From assembly GCA_035540635.1 (NCBI GenBank), contig DATLGH010000063.1, positions 1-43,642 of the forward strand: 43,642 nucleotides of DNA. The letters are read 5' to 3'. Below the pieces are notes generated by a model. It was not told the DNA's origin, did no database searches, and saw only the letters and a list, made by a program, of their open reading frames with translations. The stretch comes from Egibacteraceae bacterium (GTDB taxonomy: Bacteria > Actinomycetota > Nitriliruptoria > Euzebyales > Egibacteraceae). The first letter of the stretch is position 1; every line of letters begins with the position of its first letter. The translations under genes and the position numbers were made by a program. This document shows, one piece after another, positions 22,472-31,298 of the stretch.

Positions 22472-23875
22472 ATGACGGGTCTGCGGTTCGAAGACCGGTT
22501 GGCGGACCTCGACGAGGAGCGCCTTCCCGCCGTGCACACCGACATCCCGGGGCCGCGTTCGGCGGCCCTGTGGGAGCGCGACGCACGTTTCCACGCGAGC
22601 AACGCCTCGTTCCCCGCGCAGTCCCTGCGTCTGGTGATCAACGACGGCTCGGGAGCGCTCGTGCGGGACGTGGACGGCAACGTCTTCATCGACTTCTCGT
22701 CGGGGATCGTCGTCACGAACCTCGGCCACGCCCCGCCCGCCGTCGTCGAGGCGCTGACTGCCGAGGCCGGCCGGCTGCTGCACTTCTTCGACTTCGCCAC
22801 ACCCCCGCGGGTGGCGTTCTTCGAGGCGCTCTCGCGAACGCTGCCGCCGAGCCTGCAGACCTATCAGATGTACACGACCGGAGCGGAGGCGGTCGAGGCA
22901 GCCATGCGCCTGGCCAAGGCCTACACGGGCAACTACGAGTTCATCTCGTTCTTCGACGCCTGGCACGGACGCACCCTCGGGGCCATGTCGCTCATGGGCG
23001 GGTTCCCGTTGAAGCACGGCTACGGCCCCTTCGCACCCGGGGTCCTGCACAGCGCGAACGCGTACTGCTACCGCTGCCCGCTCGGACTGGAGCGCGACCG
23101 CTGCGAGGACGCGTGCGCGGCGTTCGTCGACCGGGTGTACGCGCAGTCGAGCGAGCGGCGGCTGGCGGCGGTCATCATCGAGCCCGTCCAGGGCGTCGGC
23201 GGAGCCATCGTCCACTCGCCGGCGTTCCTGTCGCACCTGCGCGAGTTCTGCGACCGCACCGGTGCGCTGCTCATCTTCGACGAGATCCTGACCGGGGTCG
23301 GGCGCACCGGCTCCATGTGGGCGTTCGAGCAGACCGGGGTGGTGCCCGACATCCTGATCGCGGGCAAGGGTCTTGCGTCGGGGTACCCCGTCTCGCTCAT
23401 CGCCTCGCGCCGCGAGATCCTCGACGTCCTGCCCTTCGGGCAGCCCGGAGCGGGGGCGTCGACGTTCGCAAGCGGCAACCTCGCGTGCGCCGCGGGCGCG
23501 GCGACGCTCGACCTGCTCGCCGACGGCACCGTCCTGGCCGGCGCGCGCCGCGTGGGCGGCGAGCTGTTCGCCGGGCTGCGCGAGCTCGCCGAGCGCCACC
23601 CCATGATCGGTGAGGTCCGCGGGCAGGGGCTGCTGCTCGCCCTCGAGCTCGTCAGGGACCGGCAGACGAAGGAGCGCGTCCCCCCCGAGGTCGGGCGGGA
23701 GCTTCTCGCAGCCCTCGCCCGGCGTGGGGTGCTCGTCGCCGGCGGGGGCGCCGTCGTGCGGATCACGCCGCCGCTCGTCGTCAGCCAGACGCTTGCACGG
23801 CGTGGGCTCGCGCTCCTCGACGAGGCGCTGACCGAGGTCGAACAGGGGCTCGCCATGGGGGCCCCGGGAGGATGA
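22472..23875 (+). CDS. Class III PLP-dependent aminotransferase
   Basis: 467 residues; family includes 4-aminobutyrate, ornithine and omega-amino acid aminotransferases. Visible blocks: DVDGNVFIDFSSGIVVTNLGH, YTTGAEAVEAAMRLAK, SFFDAWHGRTLGAMSLMG, the cysteine-rich CYRCPLGLERDRCEDAC, VIIEPVQGVGG, LIFDEILTGVGRTGSMWAFE, and ILIAGKGLASGYP with the PLP lysine. All key residues are in place. It could make or consume an omega-amino or beta-amino acid used by the NRPS downstream, or aminate an aldehyde intermediate. ATG 22472 follows the glycosyltransferase stop by 3 bases and its own stop overlaps the next start. Confidence 0.9.
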   Translation: MTGLRFEDRLADLDEERLPAVHTDIPGPRSAALWERDARFHASNASFPAQSLRLVINDGSGALVRDVDGNVFIDFSSGIVVTNLGHAPPAVVEALTAEAGRLLHFFDFATPPRVAFFEALSRTLPPSLQTYQMYTTGAEAVEAAMRLAKAYTGNYEFISFFDAWHGRTLGAMSLMGGFPLKHGYGPFAPGVLHSANAYCYRCPLGLERDRCEDACAAFVDRVYAQSSERRLAAVIIEPVQGVGGAIVHSPAFLSHLREFCDRTGALLIFDEILTGVGRTGSMWAFEQTGVVPDILIAGKGLASGYPVSLIASRREILDVLPFGQPGAGASTFASGNLACAAGAATLDLLADGTVLAGARRVGGELFAGLRELAERHPMIGEVRGQGLLLALELVRDRQTKERVPPEVGRELLAALARRGVLVAGGGAVVRITPPLVVSQTLARRGLALLDEALTEVEQGLAMGAPGG

Positions 23876-24336
23876 GCGGCACCGCCTTCGGGGGCGTGCA
23901 CCACGTCGGCATCACCGTCACCGACCTCGCCGCTGCCGCGGCCTTCTGGGAGCGCCTGCTCGGCGCTCCCCCGCGGGACCGCCGCACCCTCGACGGTCCC
24001 CAGCTCGGCACGCTGGTCGGCTACCCCGGCGTGCGGATCGACTCGTGCTGGTTCGATCTGCCCGGTGGCGTCGCGCTCGAGCTCCTGCACTACCTCGACC
24101 GCCCGGAGGCCCCCTACGACCCGGGGACTGCCCACCCCGGCAACGTCCACGTCTGCCTGCGGGTGGACGACATGGCCGCCGCCCATGCCCACGCGGTGGC
24201 CTGCGGGGCCCGGCCGGTCAGCGAGGCGCCGATCGAGGTCTTGCACGGTCCCCGGGCCGGCACGAAGGTCGCCTACCTCCGCAGCCTCGACGGGGTCACC
24301 ATCGAGCTCCACCAGCCCGGGAGGGCAGATGGCTAG
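23872..24336 (+). CDS. VOC-superfamily (glyoxalase-like) protein
   Basis: 154 residues, ATGA overlap with the aminotransferase. Two beta-alpha-beta-beta-beta repeats are visible: VHHVGITVTDLAAAAAFWERLL and GNVHVCLRVDDMAAAHAHAVA. Likely metal ligands are the first His pair, E in VALELLHY, H in GNVHVCL and E in VTIELHQP, so a metal site looks complete. VOC proteins include lyases, epimerases, dioxygenases and antibiotic-binding resistance proteins. Here it may be a tailoring enzyme or a self-protection binder; the sequence does not decide. Its end overlaps the next gene by 8 bases. Confidence 0.8.
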   Translation: MSGTAFGGVHHVGITVTDLAAAAAFWERLLGAPPRDRRTLDGPQLGTLVGYPGVRIDSCWFDLPGGVALELLHYLDRPEAPYDPGTAHPGNVHVCLRVDDMAAAHAHAVACGARPVSEAPIEVLHGPRAGTKVAYLRSLDGVTIELHQPGRADG

Positions 24337-25324
24337 CGGATCGGGCACGAGGCTCGTGCTGCTCGGGACCGCCGGCGGGCCCCTCCCGTCGCCGGTGCGG
24401 GCGGGCATCTCCCAGGCGGTCGTCGCCGGGGGTCGCGCCTACCTCGTCGACTGCGGCAGCGGCGTCACCCGCCAGCTGCGCCGCGCCCGGCTGCTGTCGA
24501 GCCTGCACGCGGTGTTCCTCACCCACCTTCACTCCGATCACGCCTGCGACTACTTCAACCTCTTCCTGCTCGGGTGGCCCATCCTGCAGTGGGGTCCACC
24601 GGTCGACGTCTACGGGCCCGGCAGCGCGGGCCGGCTGCCTGCGCCGACCACGGAGCGCCCGGCGGACCGCCCCCTGTCCATCGTCAACGCCTCCAACCCC
24701 GTGCCCGGCCTCGCCGACCTCACCCGCTCGCAGATCGCCGCGCACGCCTACGACATCAACGTGCGGATCCGTGAGGCGGGCCGCACCGACCTCACCGAGC
24801 TGGTCGTGCCGCACGAGATCGCGCTGCCGCCCGACCTCGAGGCCGGCCCGGGGCGTGTGGCTCCGCCCATGGCGCCGGTTCTCGTGGCCGAGGACGACCG
24901 CGTGCGGGTGACCGCCGTGCTCGTCGAGCACGCCCCGGTCTTCCCGGCCTTCGCCTACCGGTTCGACACCGCCGACGGTTCGGTCGTCGTGTCGGGCGAC
25001 ACGGCGCCGTGCGGGAACCTCGTCGCGCTCGCGCGTGGCGCCGACGTCCTCGTCCACGAGGTGTTCGCCGACGACATCTGGGCGCAGCGTCCGGAGGAGG
25101 TGAGCTGGGAGGCCAGCCAGCGCGAGCATCATCTCTTCACGGCCCACACCGCGCTGAGCCAGGTGGGCAAGGTGGCCAGCGAGGCGGAGGTCGGCCGGCT
25201 GGTCCTCACGCACTTCGTACCCGGCGACGACGTCCTGCCGGACGAGCACTGGCTGCGCGGACTGCGCGGGACGTTCGACGGCGAGGTGACGGTCGGCAGC
25301 GACCTGCTGGAGCTGCCGCTGTGA
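24329..25324 (+). CDS. Metallo-beta-lactamase-fold hydrolase (RNase Z / AtsA arylsulfatase-like)
   Basis: 331 residues, start overlapping the VOC gene by 8 bases. Motifs: LVLLGTAGGPLPSPVRAG at the N-terminus, YLVDCGSG, the zinc motif THLHSDHACD (about residue 66), VVSGDTAPCGNLVALARGADVLVHE and LVLTHFVPGDD. Order and spacing fit the RNase Z-like group that contains the AtsA-type arylsulfatases rather than classical lactamases. Candidate activities are cleavage of a sulfate ester, phosphodiester or lactone. With a sulfotransferase elsewhere in the cluster, an arylsulfatase role is attractive but unproven. Its stop overlaps the NRPS start (GTGA). Confidence 0.82.
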   Translation: MASGSGTRLVLLGTAGGPLPSPVRAGISQAVVAGGRAYLVDCGSGVTRQLRRARLLSSLHAVFLTHLHSDHACDYFNLFLLGWPILQWGPPVDVYGPGSAGRLPAPTTERPADRPLSIVNASNPVPGLADLTRSQIAAHAYDINVRIREAGRTDLTELVVPHEIALPPDLEAGPGRVAPPMAPVLVAEDDRVRVTAVLVEHAPVFPAFAYRFDTADGSVVVSGDTAPCGNLVALARGADVLVHEVFADDIWAQRPEEVSWEASQREHHLFTAHTALSQVGKVASEAEVGRLVLTHFVPGDDVLPDEHWLRGLRGTFDGEVTVGSDLLELPL

Positions 25325-28300
25325 CGACGCTGCGCGGCCCGACCATGCCGCTGCCCGAGGACGCGACGCTCGCCACCCTCGTAGAGGCTCAGGTCGACCG
25401 CACCCCCGGAGCCGTCGCGCTCGTCGGCGGCGACGAGCAGGTGACCTACGCGGCGCTCGACGACCGCGCGAACCGGCTCGCGCACCACCTGCGGGCCCGC
25501 GGGGTCGGTCCGGACGTCCCGGTGGCCGTCTGCGTCGAGCGCTCGGTCCACCTCGCCGTCGCCCTCCTCGGCGTGCTCAAGTCAGGCGGCGCCTGCCTGC
25601 CCCTCGATCCCGCCTACCCCGCGGCGCGCCTTGCGTTCATGCTCGCCGACGCCGCGCCGCCGGTCGTGCTCACCGTCGACCGCCTCACCGGGGCGCTCCC
25701 CGCCTACCCCGGCCCCGTCGTCCGGCTCGACGCCGACTGGTCGGAGGTGGCCCGCAACCCCGCGGACCGCCCGGACGCCGCGGCCGACCCCGACCACCTC
25801 GCGTACGTGATGTACACCTCGGGCTCCACCGGCCAGCCCAAGGGTGTCATGCTCGCCCACCGGGGACTCGTCAACCACAGCCTCGCCGTCCGCGAGCTCT
25901 ACGGGCTCCGCCCCGACGACCGGGTGGTGCAGTTCTGCTCGATCAGCTTCGACGTGAGCGTCGAGGAGATCTTCCCCACGTGGGCGTCCGGTGGTGCGGT
26001 GGTCCTGCGACCCGACGACGTCCCGGTGCTCGGGCGCGCGTGGGTGGAGTGGCTGCGGCGCCTGCGGGCCACCGTGCTCAACCTGCCGACGGCGTACTGG
26101 CACGAGTGGGTCCGCGACCTCGCGACGCACGACGAGCGGGTCCCCGGCGACGTCCGCCTCGTCGTGGTAGGCGGTGAGAGGGCGCTGGGTTCGGCCTACC
26201 GTTCGTGGCTCGAGGTGGGAGGTGACGTGGTGCCGTGGGTGAACGCCTACGGGCCCGCCGAGACGAGCGTGCTCGCCACGGCCTACCAACCGCCGGTGGG
26301 TGCGCGCCTGCCCGACGGGGTCGACCCGCCGATCGGGCGCCCCCTGGCGAACACGACGCTGCACATCCTCGACGCGCGCGGCGAGGCGGTGTCGGCCGGA
26401 ACCCCCGGCGACCTCCACATCGGCGGGGTCGGCGTCGCCCGCGGCTACCTCAACAGCCCAGATCTCACCGCTGAGCGCTTCGTGCCGGACCCCTTCTCCA
26501 CCGCGCCGGAAGCCCGCCTGTACCGCACCGGCGACCTCGTGCAGGTGCTGCCCGACGGCAACCTCGCGTTCGTCGGGCGCGTCGACGAGCAGGTCAAGGT
26601 GCGGGGATTTCGCATCGAGTGCCGGGAGGTCGAAAGCGTCCTCACCCGCCACCCCGCCGTTACCGAGGCGGTGGTCGTCGCCCGCGAGGACAGCCCCGGG
26701 GACCGGCGCCTGGTCGCCTACGTCGTGGGCGGCCAGGAGCCCGCCGAGCCGGGGGGGCTGCGCCGCTTCCTCGCCGAGCGCCTGCCCTCCTACATGGTGC
26801 CGGGCGCGTTCGTCCACCTCGACGGCCTGCCCCTGTCGCCCAACGGCAAGGTCGCCCGGGAGGCGCTGCCGCCCCCCGGCGACGCGCGCGCCGAGCTGCC
26901 GACCCGGTGGGTGGCTCCGCGCACGCCGACCGAGGAGGCGATCGTCGCCATATGGTCGCGGGTGCTCGGCGTGACCGACGTCGGTGTCGACGACGACTTC
27001 TTCGACCTCGGGGGGCACTCACTGCAGGCGACGCACGTCGTCGCCCAGGTGCGTGAGCGCTTCGGTGTCGCGGTCGGCGTGCGCGCCCTGCTCGACGCCC
27101 CGACGGTCGCCGAGCTCGCCGCAGCCGTCGATGCCGAGCGCGGCCACGACCCCAAGGCGCCACCGCTGCGGCCCCAACCGCTGCGTCCGGGGCAGCGCAT
27201 CCCGCTGACCCTGTCCCAGGAGCAGATGTGGCGGCTCGAGACGACCGCCGACCCACCGGGCCTCTTCAACGTCACCGCCCTGCACCGCTTCTCCGGGCGC
27301 GTGGACGAGGCCGTGCTGCGCGGGGCGCTCGGGCACCTCGCCCAACGCCACGACGCGTTGCGCACGAGCTTCCACGTCGACGACGGCGAGCCGCATCAGA
27401 CCGTGGCGCGTGAGGTGCCGGCGGTCCTCGATGTGACCGACCTCACCACGACCGACCCGGCCGAGCAGGAGGACGCGCTGCGCCGGCGGGTCGCCGCGCA
27501 GGACGCCGCGCCGTTCGACCTCGCCGCACCACCCCTGTGGCGCGCGTGCCTGTACCGGCTCGACGACGAGCGCTGCGTGCTCGCGGCCACCTTCGACCAC
27601 CTCGTCTGCGACGGGACCTCGGCGTACGTGTTCCTCAGTGAGCTGTCGGCTGCCTACGACGCGCTGGCGGCCGGCCGGACACCGGCGTTGCGGCGGCTGG
27701 CGGTCTCCTACGCCGACTACGCCCTGTGGCAGCGCCAATGGCTGGCGGAGGAGCGTCTCCAGGCCCAGGTCGACTACTGGAAGCGCAAGCTTGCGGGGAT
27801 GCCGCTCGGCCCGGCCGTGCCGTTCGACCGGGTGCCGGAGCAACCGAGCCGGCGCATCGTCGCCCGCCCCATGTCCGTCGCGCCGGAGATGTACGAACGG
27901 CTGCAGCGGCTCGCCCGGCGCACCCGCAGCACGGTGTTCGTCACGACCGCCGCCGTCGTGCAGGCGCTCTGCAGTCGCGTCGGAGGGGCAACGGACGTGG
28001 TTTTCAGCACGACGCTGAGCGGGCGCCAGCATGCCGAGCTCGACGGGCTCGTCGGCTGCTTCCACGGCGTGGGGAGGATCCGTACCGACCTCTCCGGGGA
28101 TCCGCCCTTCGCCGAGGTGGTCGCGCGGGTCCGGGAGAGCGTCCTCGGGCTGTTCGAGCACCAGGACGTGCCCTTCTGGCGCGTGCGGCAGGCGGTGCTC
28201 CCCCACTTCCCGTCCTCGGGAGCGGCGCTGCTCGCCGCCGCGCCGACCGAGTTCCAGTACTTCCACACCGCGCACGACGAGTGGGCGCCCGGCACTGGCG

Positions 28301-28557
28301 TGGTCGAACGCCCCGGGCCGGACAAGGGGCCCGACGAGCTGTACTTCCGGGGCCAGCTCCACCCGCTTGCGATCACGTTCCTCGACGACGGCACCCAGCT
28401 CTGGGGGGAGCTGCGCTACAAGAGCGACTTCTACGACGCCGACACGATCGAGCGCCTCGCGGTGGGGCTCGACACGCTGCTCGGGGCTGTCACGGAGGAC
28501 GTCTCCCTGCGCCTCTCCGAACTGGTCGTGGATCCCCGCCAGTCGGCGAGGCCATGA
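25321..28557 (+). CDS. Non-ribosomal peptide synthetase, A-PCP-C
   Basis: 1078 residues. Adenylation domain about 15-520: MYTSGSTGQPKGVMLAH, NAYGPAETSV, LYRTGDLVQVLPDGNLAFVG, VDEQVKVRGFRIE and NGKVAREAL, all functional. Asp in FDVSVEEIF indicates an alpha-amino acid. Residues read by eye at the ten specificity positions are D-V-E-N-V-V-A-V-L-K; I cannot assign a substrate. Carrier about 540-600 with serine in DDFFDLGGHSLQA (near 567). Condensation domain about 620-1070: its C3 motif is DHLVCDG, so the second, catalytic His is kept but the first is Asp. The order A-PCP-C without thioesterase means the terminal C domain probably joins the loaded residue to a partner supplied in trans, perhaps from the ligase-carrier protein. 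Last gene of the operon. No MbtH-like gene is present. Confidence 0.92.
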   Translation: MTTLRGPTMPLPEDATLATLVEAQVDRTPGAVALVGGDEQVTYAALDDRANRLAHHLRARGVGPDVPVAVCVERSVHLAVALLGVLKSGGACLPLDPAYPAARLAFMLADAAPPVVLTVDRLTGALPAYPGPVVRLDADWSEVARNPADRPDAAADPDHLAYVMYTSGSTGQPKGVMLAHRGLVNHSLAVRELYGLRPDDRVVQFCSISFDVSVEEIFPTWASGGAVVLRPDDVPVLGRAWVEWLRRLRATVLNLPTAYWHEWVRDLATHDERVPGDVRLVVVGGERALGSAYRSWLEVGGDVVPWVNAYGPAETSVLATAYQPPVGARLPDGVDPPIGRPLANTTLHILDARGEAVSAGTPGDLHIGGVGVARGYLNSPDLTAERFVPDPFSTAPEARLYRTGDLVQVLPDGNLAFVGRVDEQVKVRGFRIECREVESVLTRHPAVTEAVVVAREDSPGDRRLVAYVVGGQEPAEPGGLRRFLAERLPSYMVPGAFVHLDGLPLSPNGKVAREALPPPGDARAELPTRWVAPRTPTEEAIVAIWSRVLGVTDVGVDDDFFDLGGHSLQATHVVAQVRERFGVAVGVRALLDAPTVAELAAAVDAERGHDPKAPPLRPQPLRPGQRIPLTLSQEQMWRLETTADPPGLFNVTALHRFSGRVDEAVLRGALGHLAQRHDALRTSFHVDDGEPHQTVAREVPAVLDVTDLTTTDPAEQEDALRRRVAAQDAAPFDLAAPPLWRACLYRLDDERCVLAATFDHLVCDGTSAYVFLSELSAAYDALAAGRTPALRRLAVSYADYALWQRQWLAEERLQAQVDYWKRKLAGMPLGPAVPFDRVPEQPSRRIVARPMSVAPEMYERLQRLARRTRSTVFVTTAAVVQALCSRVGGATDVVFSTTLSGRQHAELDGLVGCFHGVGRIRTDLSGDPPFAEVVARVRESVLGLFEHQDVPFWRVRQAVLPHFPSSGAALLAAAPTEFQYFHTAHDEWAPGTGVVERPGPDKGPDELYFRGQLHPLAITFLDDGTQLWGELRYKSDFYDADTIERLAVGLDTLLGAVTEDVSLRLSELVVDPRQSARP

Positions 28558-28646
28558 CCGCCGCTCGCCCCGACACGGCGGGAAGGACGGTCTTCCTCCA
28601 ACCGCGTGACAGGGCCAGGCAACCGCACTCGTCCCTCATCACCCCG

Positions 28647-28681
28647 CAGCCAGCGCCACGCCCTCCCGTGCGCGCTGGCTG
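28647..28681. terminator. 10-base-pair hairpin between convergent NRPS and beta-helix genes
   Basis: CAGCCAGCGC (28647-28656) and GCGCTGGCTG (28672-28681), exact complements around a 15-base loop. Likely bidirectional terminator without a U-tract. Confidence 0.6.
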
Positions 28682-28736
28682 ACCCATGCGCCGGGCATCC
28701 CAGCGGCCGCATCCTCGGGAGCATTCCTGGGCGGGC

Positions 28737-29957
28737 TCAGCGCGCGCTGACGCTTCTGACCGCCGCGGTGGGGCCGGCGACGGATCCGCTTCCCTCGTTC
28801 GCGACGCACGGCTGGTTCACCGTGCCGAAGCGGTTGCGGGTCCAGCGGTTCGCGCCGCAGTCGTCGTTGCCGTCGACGCCGTCGATCGCGTTGTTGCGGC
28901 CGCGGTTGCCGGTCAACGTGCTGTCGGTCACGCCGGCGAGGCCCTCCGACGGGCCCTCGAGGAGGATGCCCGCGCCGCGGTTGCGGTTGACGACGTTGTT
29001 GCGGATGGTGTGGCCACGCGACTCCCGGCCGGCGACGGAGATGCCGTGGCCGAAGTTGTGCGACGAGTTGTTGCCCTCGATCGTGACGTCGTTGGGTGGG
29101 CGCACGAACGCCGGCCCCATTCGCATGACGGTGATTCCATGGGCGTGGGGGTCCATCTCGTGGGTGCTCTTGCCGGTCTCCGACACGCGGTTGTTGCGGA
29201 TGACCGTTGCGTCGTTCGGCGGCGTGCCGGCCTGCGCGTTGTAGCTGTGCACGGCGATGCCGGCGATCGCGCTTCTGCTGACGCGGTTGCCCTCGATGAC
29301 GTTGCGGTCCGCCCCGGGGCCCTCAACCCGGATGCCGATGTTCTGCACCGCTCGGCCGCGCCCCATGGGGCCCTGCCCGGGGCCGGTGCCGCACGTCGTC
29401 GGTCGCCCGTCCGGCGTCTGGTTCAGCACGTCGTTGTCGCGCACGTCGTTGTGGGCGACACGGTTGTCGTTGGAGTCGCCGACGAGAGCGATCCCTGACA
29501 GTGGGCCGTTTCGGTAGACGCGGTTGTGCGCGATGACGTTCTCGCTCGAGTCGGTCACGGTGATGCCTTCGCCGAAGATGCAGATGATGTCGTTGTCGAC
29601 GTCGACGTCGTCGGGGTCGGCGTTCCTGCCGGTCAGGACCCGGTAGTTCACGTTGTCCTCGGCGGTTATCTCCTCGACGGTGTTGCCACCGCCTCCCTGG
29701 ATGGCCACGCCCGCGTCGAAACCCGTGACCGTGCCGTTGCGGACAGTGACACCGCGGACACCGCGGAGGAGGATGCCGGCCCGGCACCGGCTGTCCCGCG
29801 CGGTGGGGTCGCCGATGATGGTGTGCCCGTTCAGGTCCACGGTGATGTCATCGGCAGTTATGACGAGGCCGTCGCCCGAGCACGGTCCGACGTCCTTGTT
29901 CAGGGTGATGCTGCGGGTGATCTCCTCGCCGCAACTGACGTCACTGGTCTCGTTCAC
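28737..29957 (-). CDS. Right-handed parallel beta-helix protein, no signal peptide
   Basis: 406 residues; GAGGAGACGGAAC before GTG 29957. Starts with two cysteines flanking an ITLNKDVGPCSGDGLVI block, then many beta-helix turns (ITVDLNGHTIIG, VTVRNGTVTGF, NVIAHNRVYRNG, NRVAHNDVRDN, VTIEGNNSSHNFGHGISV, HTIRNNVVNRNRGAGILL). Such N-rich ladders bind or cleave polysaccharides, or are structural; no catalytic set is obvious. Unlike the paralog starting at 43265, which opens with a signal peptide, no hydrophobic leader is visible here even upstream in frame. It is therefore cytoplasmic, or a start-site change has removed its signal. The two paralogs flank the right half of the cluster. Confidence 0.85.
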   Translation of the reverse strand: MNETSDVSCGEEITRSITLNKDVGPCSGDGLVITADDITVDLNGHTIIGDPTARDSRCRAGILLRGVRGVTVRNGTVTGFDAGVAIQGGGGNTVEEITAEDNVNYRVLTGRNADPDDVDVDNDIICIFGEGITVTDSSENVIAHNRVYRNGPLSGIALVGDSNDNRVAHNDVRDNDVLNQTPDGRPTTCGTGPGQGPMGRGRAVQNIGIRVEGPGADRNVIEGNRVSRSAIAGIAVHSYNAQAGTPPNDATVIRNNRVSETGKSTHEMDPHAHGITVMRMGPAFVRPPNDVTIEGNNSSHNFGHGISVAGRESRGHTIRNNVVNRNRGAGILLEGPSEGLAGVTDSTLTGNRGRNNAIDGVDGNDDCGANRWTRNRFGTVNQPCVANEGSGSVAGPTAAVRSVSAR

Positions 29958-30076
29958 GTTCCGTCTCCTCGTCGAGGTGGCAAGACGGGGCAGTCAACAC
30001 CAACCTGGCATTTGCCGGTAGTTGCGGGGAACATCTACCCAAAGGTGCGCTGTGGCTGCCCAGCGCGAGGGGAGGG

Positions 30077-31288
30077 TCAGTAACCACCGCCCCCTTCGGC
30101 GAGACGCGGTCCGTACGGTGCGGCGTCGAGCCACCTGCCCAAACGGGGGACGCGGGTGGCGAGTCGGGCAGCGGTCTCCTGGCGGAGGCGCGTGCCAAGG
30201 CCTTTCGCCTCCATGAACGCCAGCGCCTGCCGCGCGGCGTCGCGGTTGCGCAGCGCCGCCGCCCGCCGTTCGCCGGCGAAGGTGTCGAGCGCCGCGTGTG
30301 CCACGGCGGGATACGCCGCGTGGAGTGCCTGCACCGCCGCCGCGGCGGCCGCGTCCGCGTCCGCCACACCGGAGTTCAGCCCGCGCGCGCCGAACGGCGC
30401 GAAGACGTGCGCCGCGTCGCCGACGAGCATCACCCGCCGGCCGGGGTCGACGAAGCGCTCGGCAACCGCCTGCTGGAACCGGTACGTCGACACCCAGGTG
30501 ACACGGTTGGCGTAGCCTGTCGGCAGGATCCGGCGGACCCAGGCGCGTGCGCCCTCGGCGCTGCCGAGCGCGTCGGCGTCGTCGCCCCGGCGCAGCTGGA
30601 CGTCGATCCTCCAGCCGCCCGCGAACGGCACGAGCAGGACGTTGCGCCCGTCCACTGCCGGATGGCGGTAGTGGTAGACCCGCTCGACCGGAAGGGGCCC
30701 CTCGTCGGCCTCGGCGACGTCGACGACGACGAACGGGGCGTCGGACCGCTCGCCCTCCAGCGCGACACCGAGACAGGCCCGCACGGTGGAGCGGGGACCG
30801 TCCGCGGCGATGACGTACGGCGAGGTCCTGCGCTCGCCGTCGGGGCCCGTGAGCTCCACGACGTCGCCGTCGACCTGCACGCCGCGGACCGGCCAGGCCC
30901 ATGCGACGTCGACCCCGGCCGCCGCGCAGGCCGCGAGCAGGACCCCCTCGATCGTGGTCTGCGGCAGGCTCGTGAGCGGGGGCAGGCGCGAGCCGTCCCA
31001 TGGGGGGTAGGTCTTCGCGTAGACCTCCCGGCCCTCGAAGAAGGTCCGCTTCGTGGGCCACACCACGCCCCGCCGGGCGAGCTCCCACCCGAGGCCGGGG
31101 CGGTTGCGCTCGTAGAGCTCGAGGCTCGCGCGGTGCTGGAAGATCGCCCGGCTGCCCGGGCGAGCGCGGTTCGCCGGCTCCGCCTCGACAACGAGCAGGT
31201 CGTGGACGCCGCGGGCGCGCAGCGCGAGCGCGACGGTCAGCCCGACGGGGCCTGCGCCGACGACGATGACCGCGCGCCGATCCTCCAC
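30077..31288 (-). CDS. FAD-dependent aromatic monooxygenase (class A)
   Basis: 403 residues. FAD motif VIVVGAGPVGLTVALALRARG at the N-terminus, the DG motif YVIAADGPRSTVRACLG (about 155-170), and MLVGDAAHVFAPFGARGLNSG (about 285-305) match the 4-hydroxybenzoate hydroxylase / RdmE / PgaE group. These use NADPH and oxygen to hydroxylate phenols or aromatic polyketides. A phenolic 4-hydroxybenzoate unit in the pathway fits this well. It begins 10 bases after the stop of the 1622-residue NRPS-like gene with GAGGAGGGCGAC as ribosome site, so it is the last gene of that operon. There is no thioredoxin-like C-terminal domain, so it is of the short form. Confidence 0.9.
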   Translation of the reverse strand: MEDRRAVIVVGAGPVGLTVALALRARGVHDLLVVEAEPANRARPGSRAIFQHRASLELYERNRPGLGWELARRGVVWPTKRTFFEGREVYAKTYPPWDGSRLPPLTSLPQTTIEGVLLAACAAAGVDVAWAWPVRGVQVDGDVVELTGPDGERRTSPYVIAADGPRSTVRACLGVALEGERSDAPFVVVDVAEADEGPLPVERVYHYRHPAVDGRNVLLVPFAGGWRIDVQLRRGDDADALGSAEGARAWVRRILPTGYANRVTWVSTYRFQQAVAERFVDPGRRVMLVGDAAHVFAPFGARGLNSGVADADAAAAAAVQALHAAYPAVAHAALDTFAGERRAAALRNRDAARQALAFMEAKGLGTRLRQETAARLATRVPRLGRWLDAAPYGPRLAEGGGGY

Positions 31289-31298
31289 GTCGCCCTCC

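Noticed and set aside
25009-25320. In-frame N-terminal extension of the NRPS into the upstream hydrolase gene
   Set aside because: This segment reads Arg/Gly-rich nonsense while the other frame encodes the conserved end of the metallo-hydrolase; the GTGA overlap at 25321 is the natural start.
28554-28682. 42-codon frame starting in an ATGA overlap with the NRPS stop
   Set aside because: Its composition is Arg/Pro-rich without a helix or motif, and its 3' half is the terminator-like hairpin 28647-28681. It matches no MbtH-like or precursor peptide.
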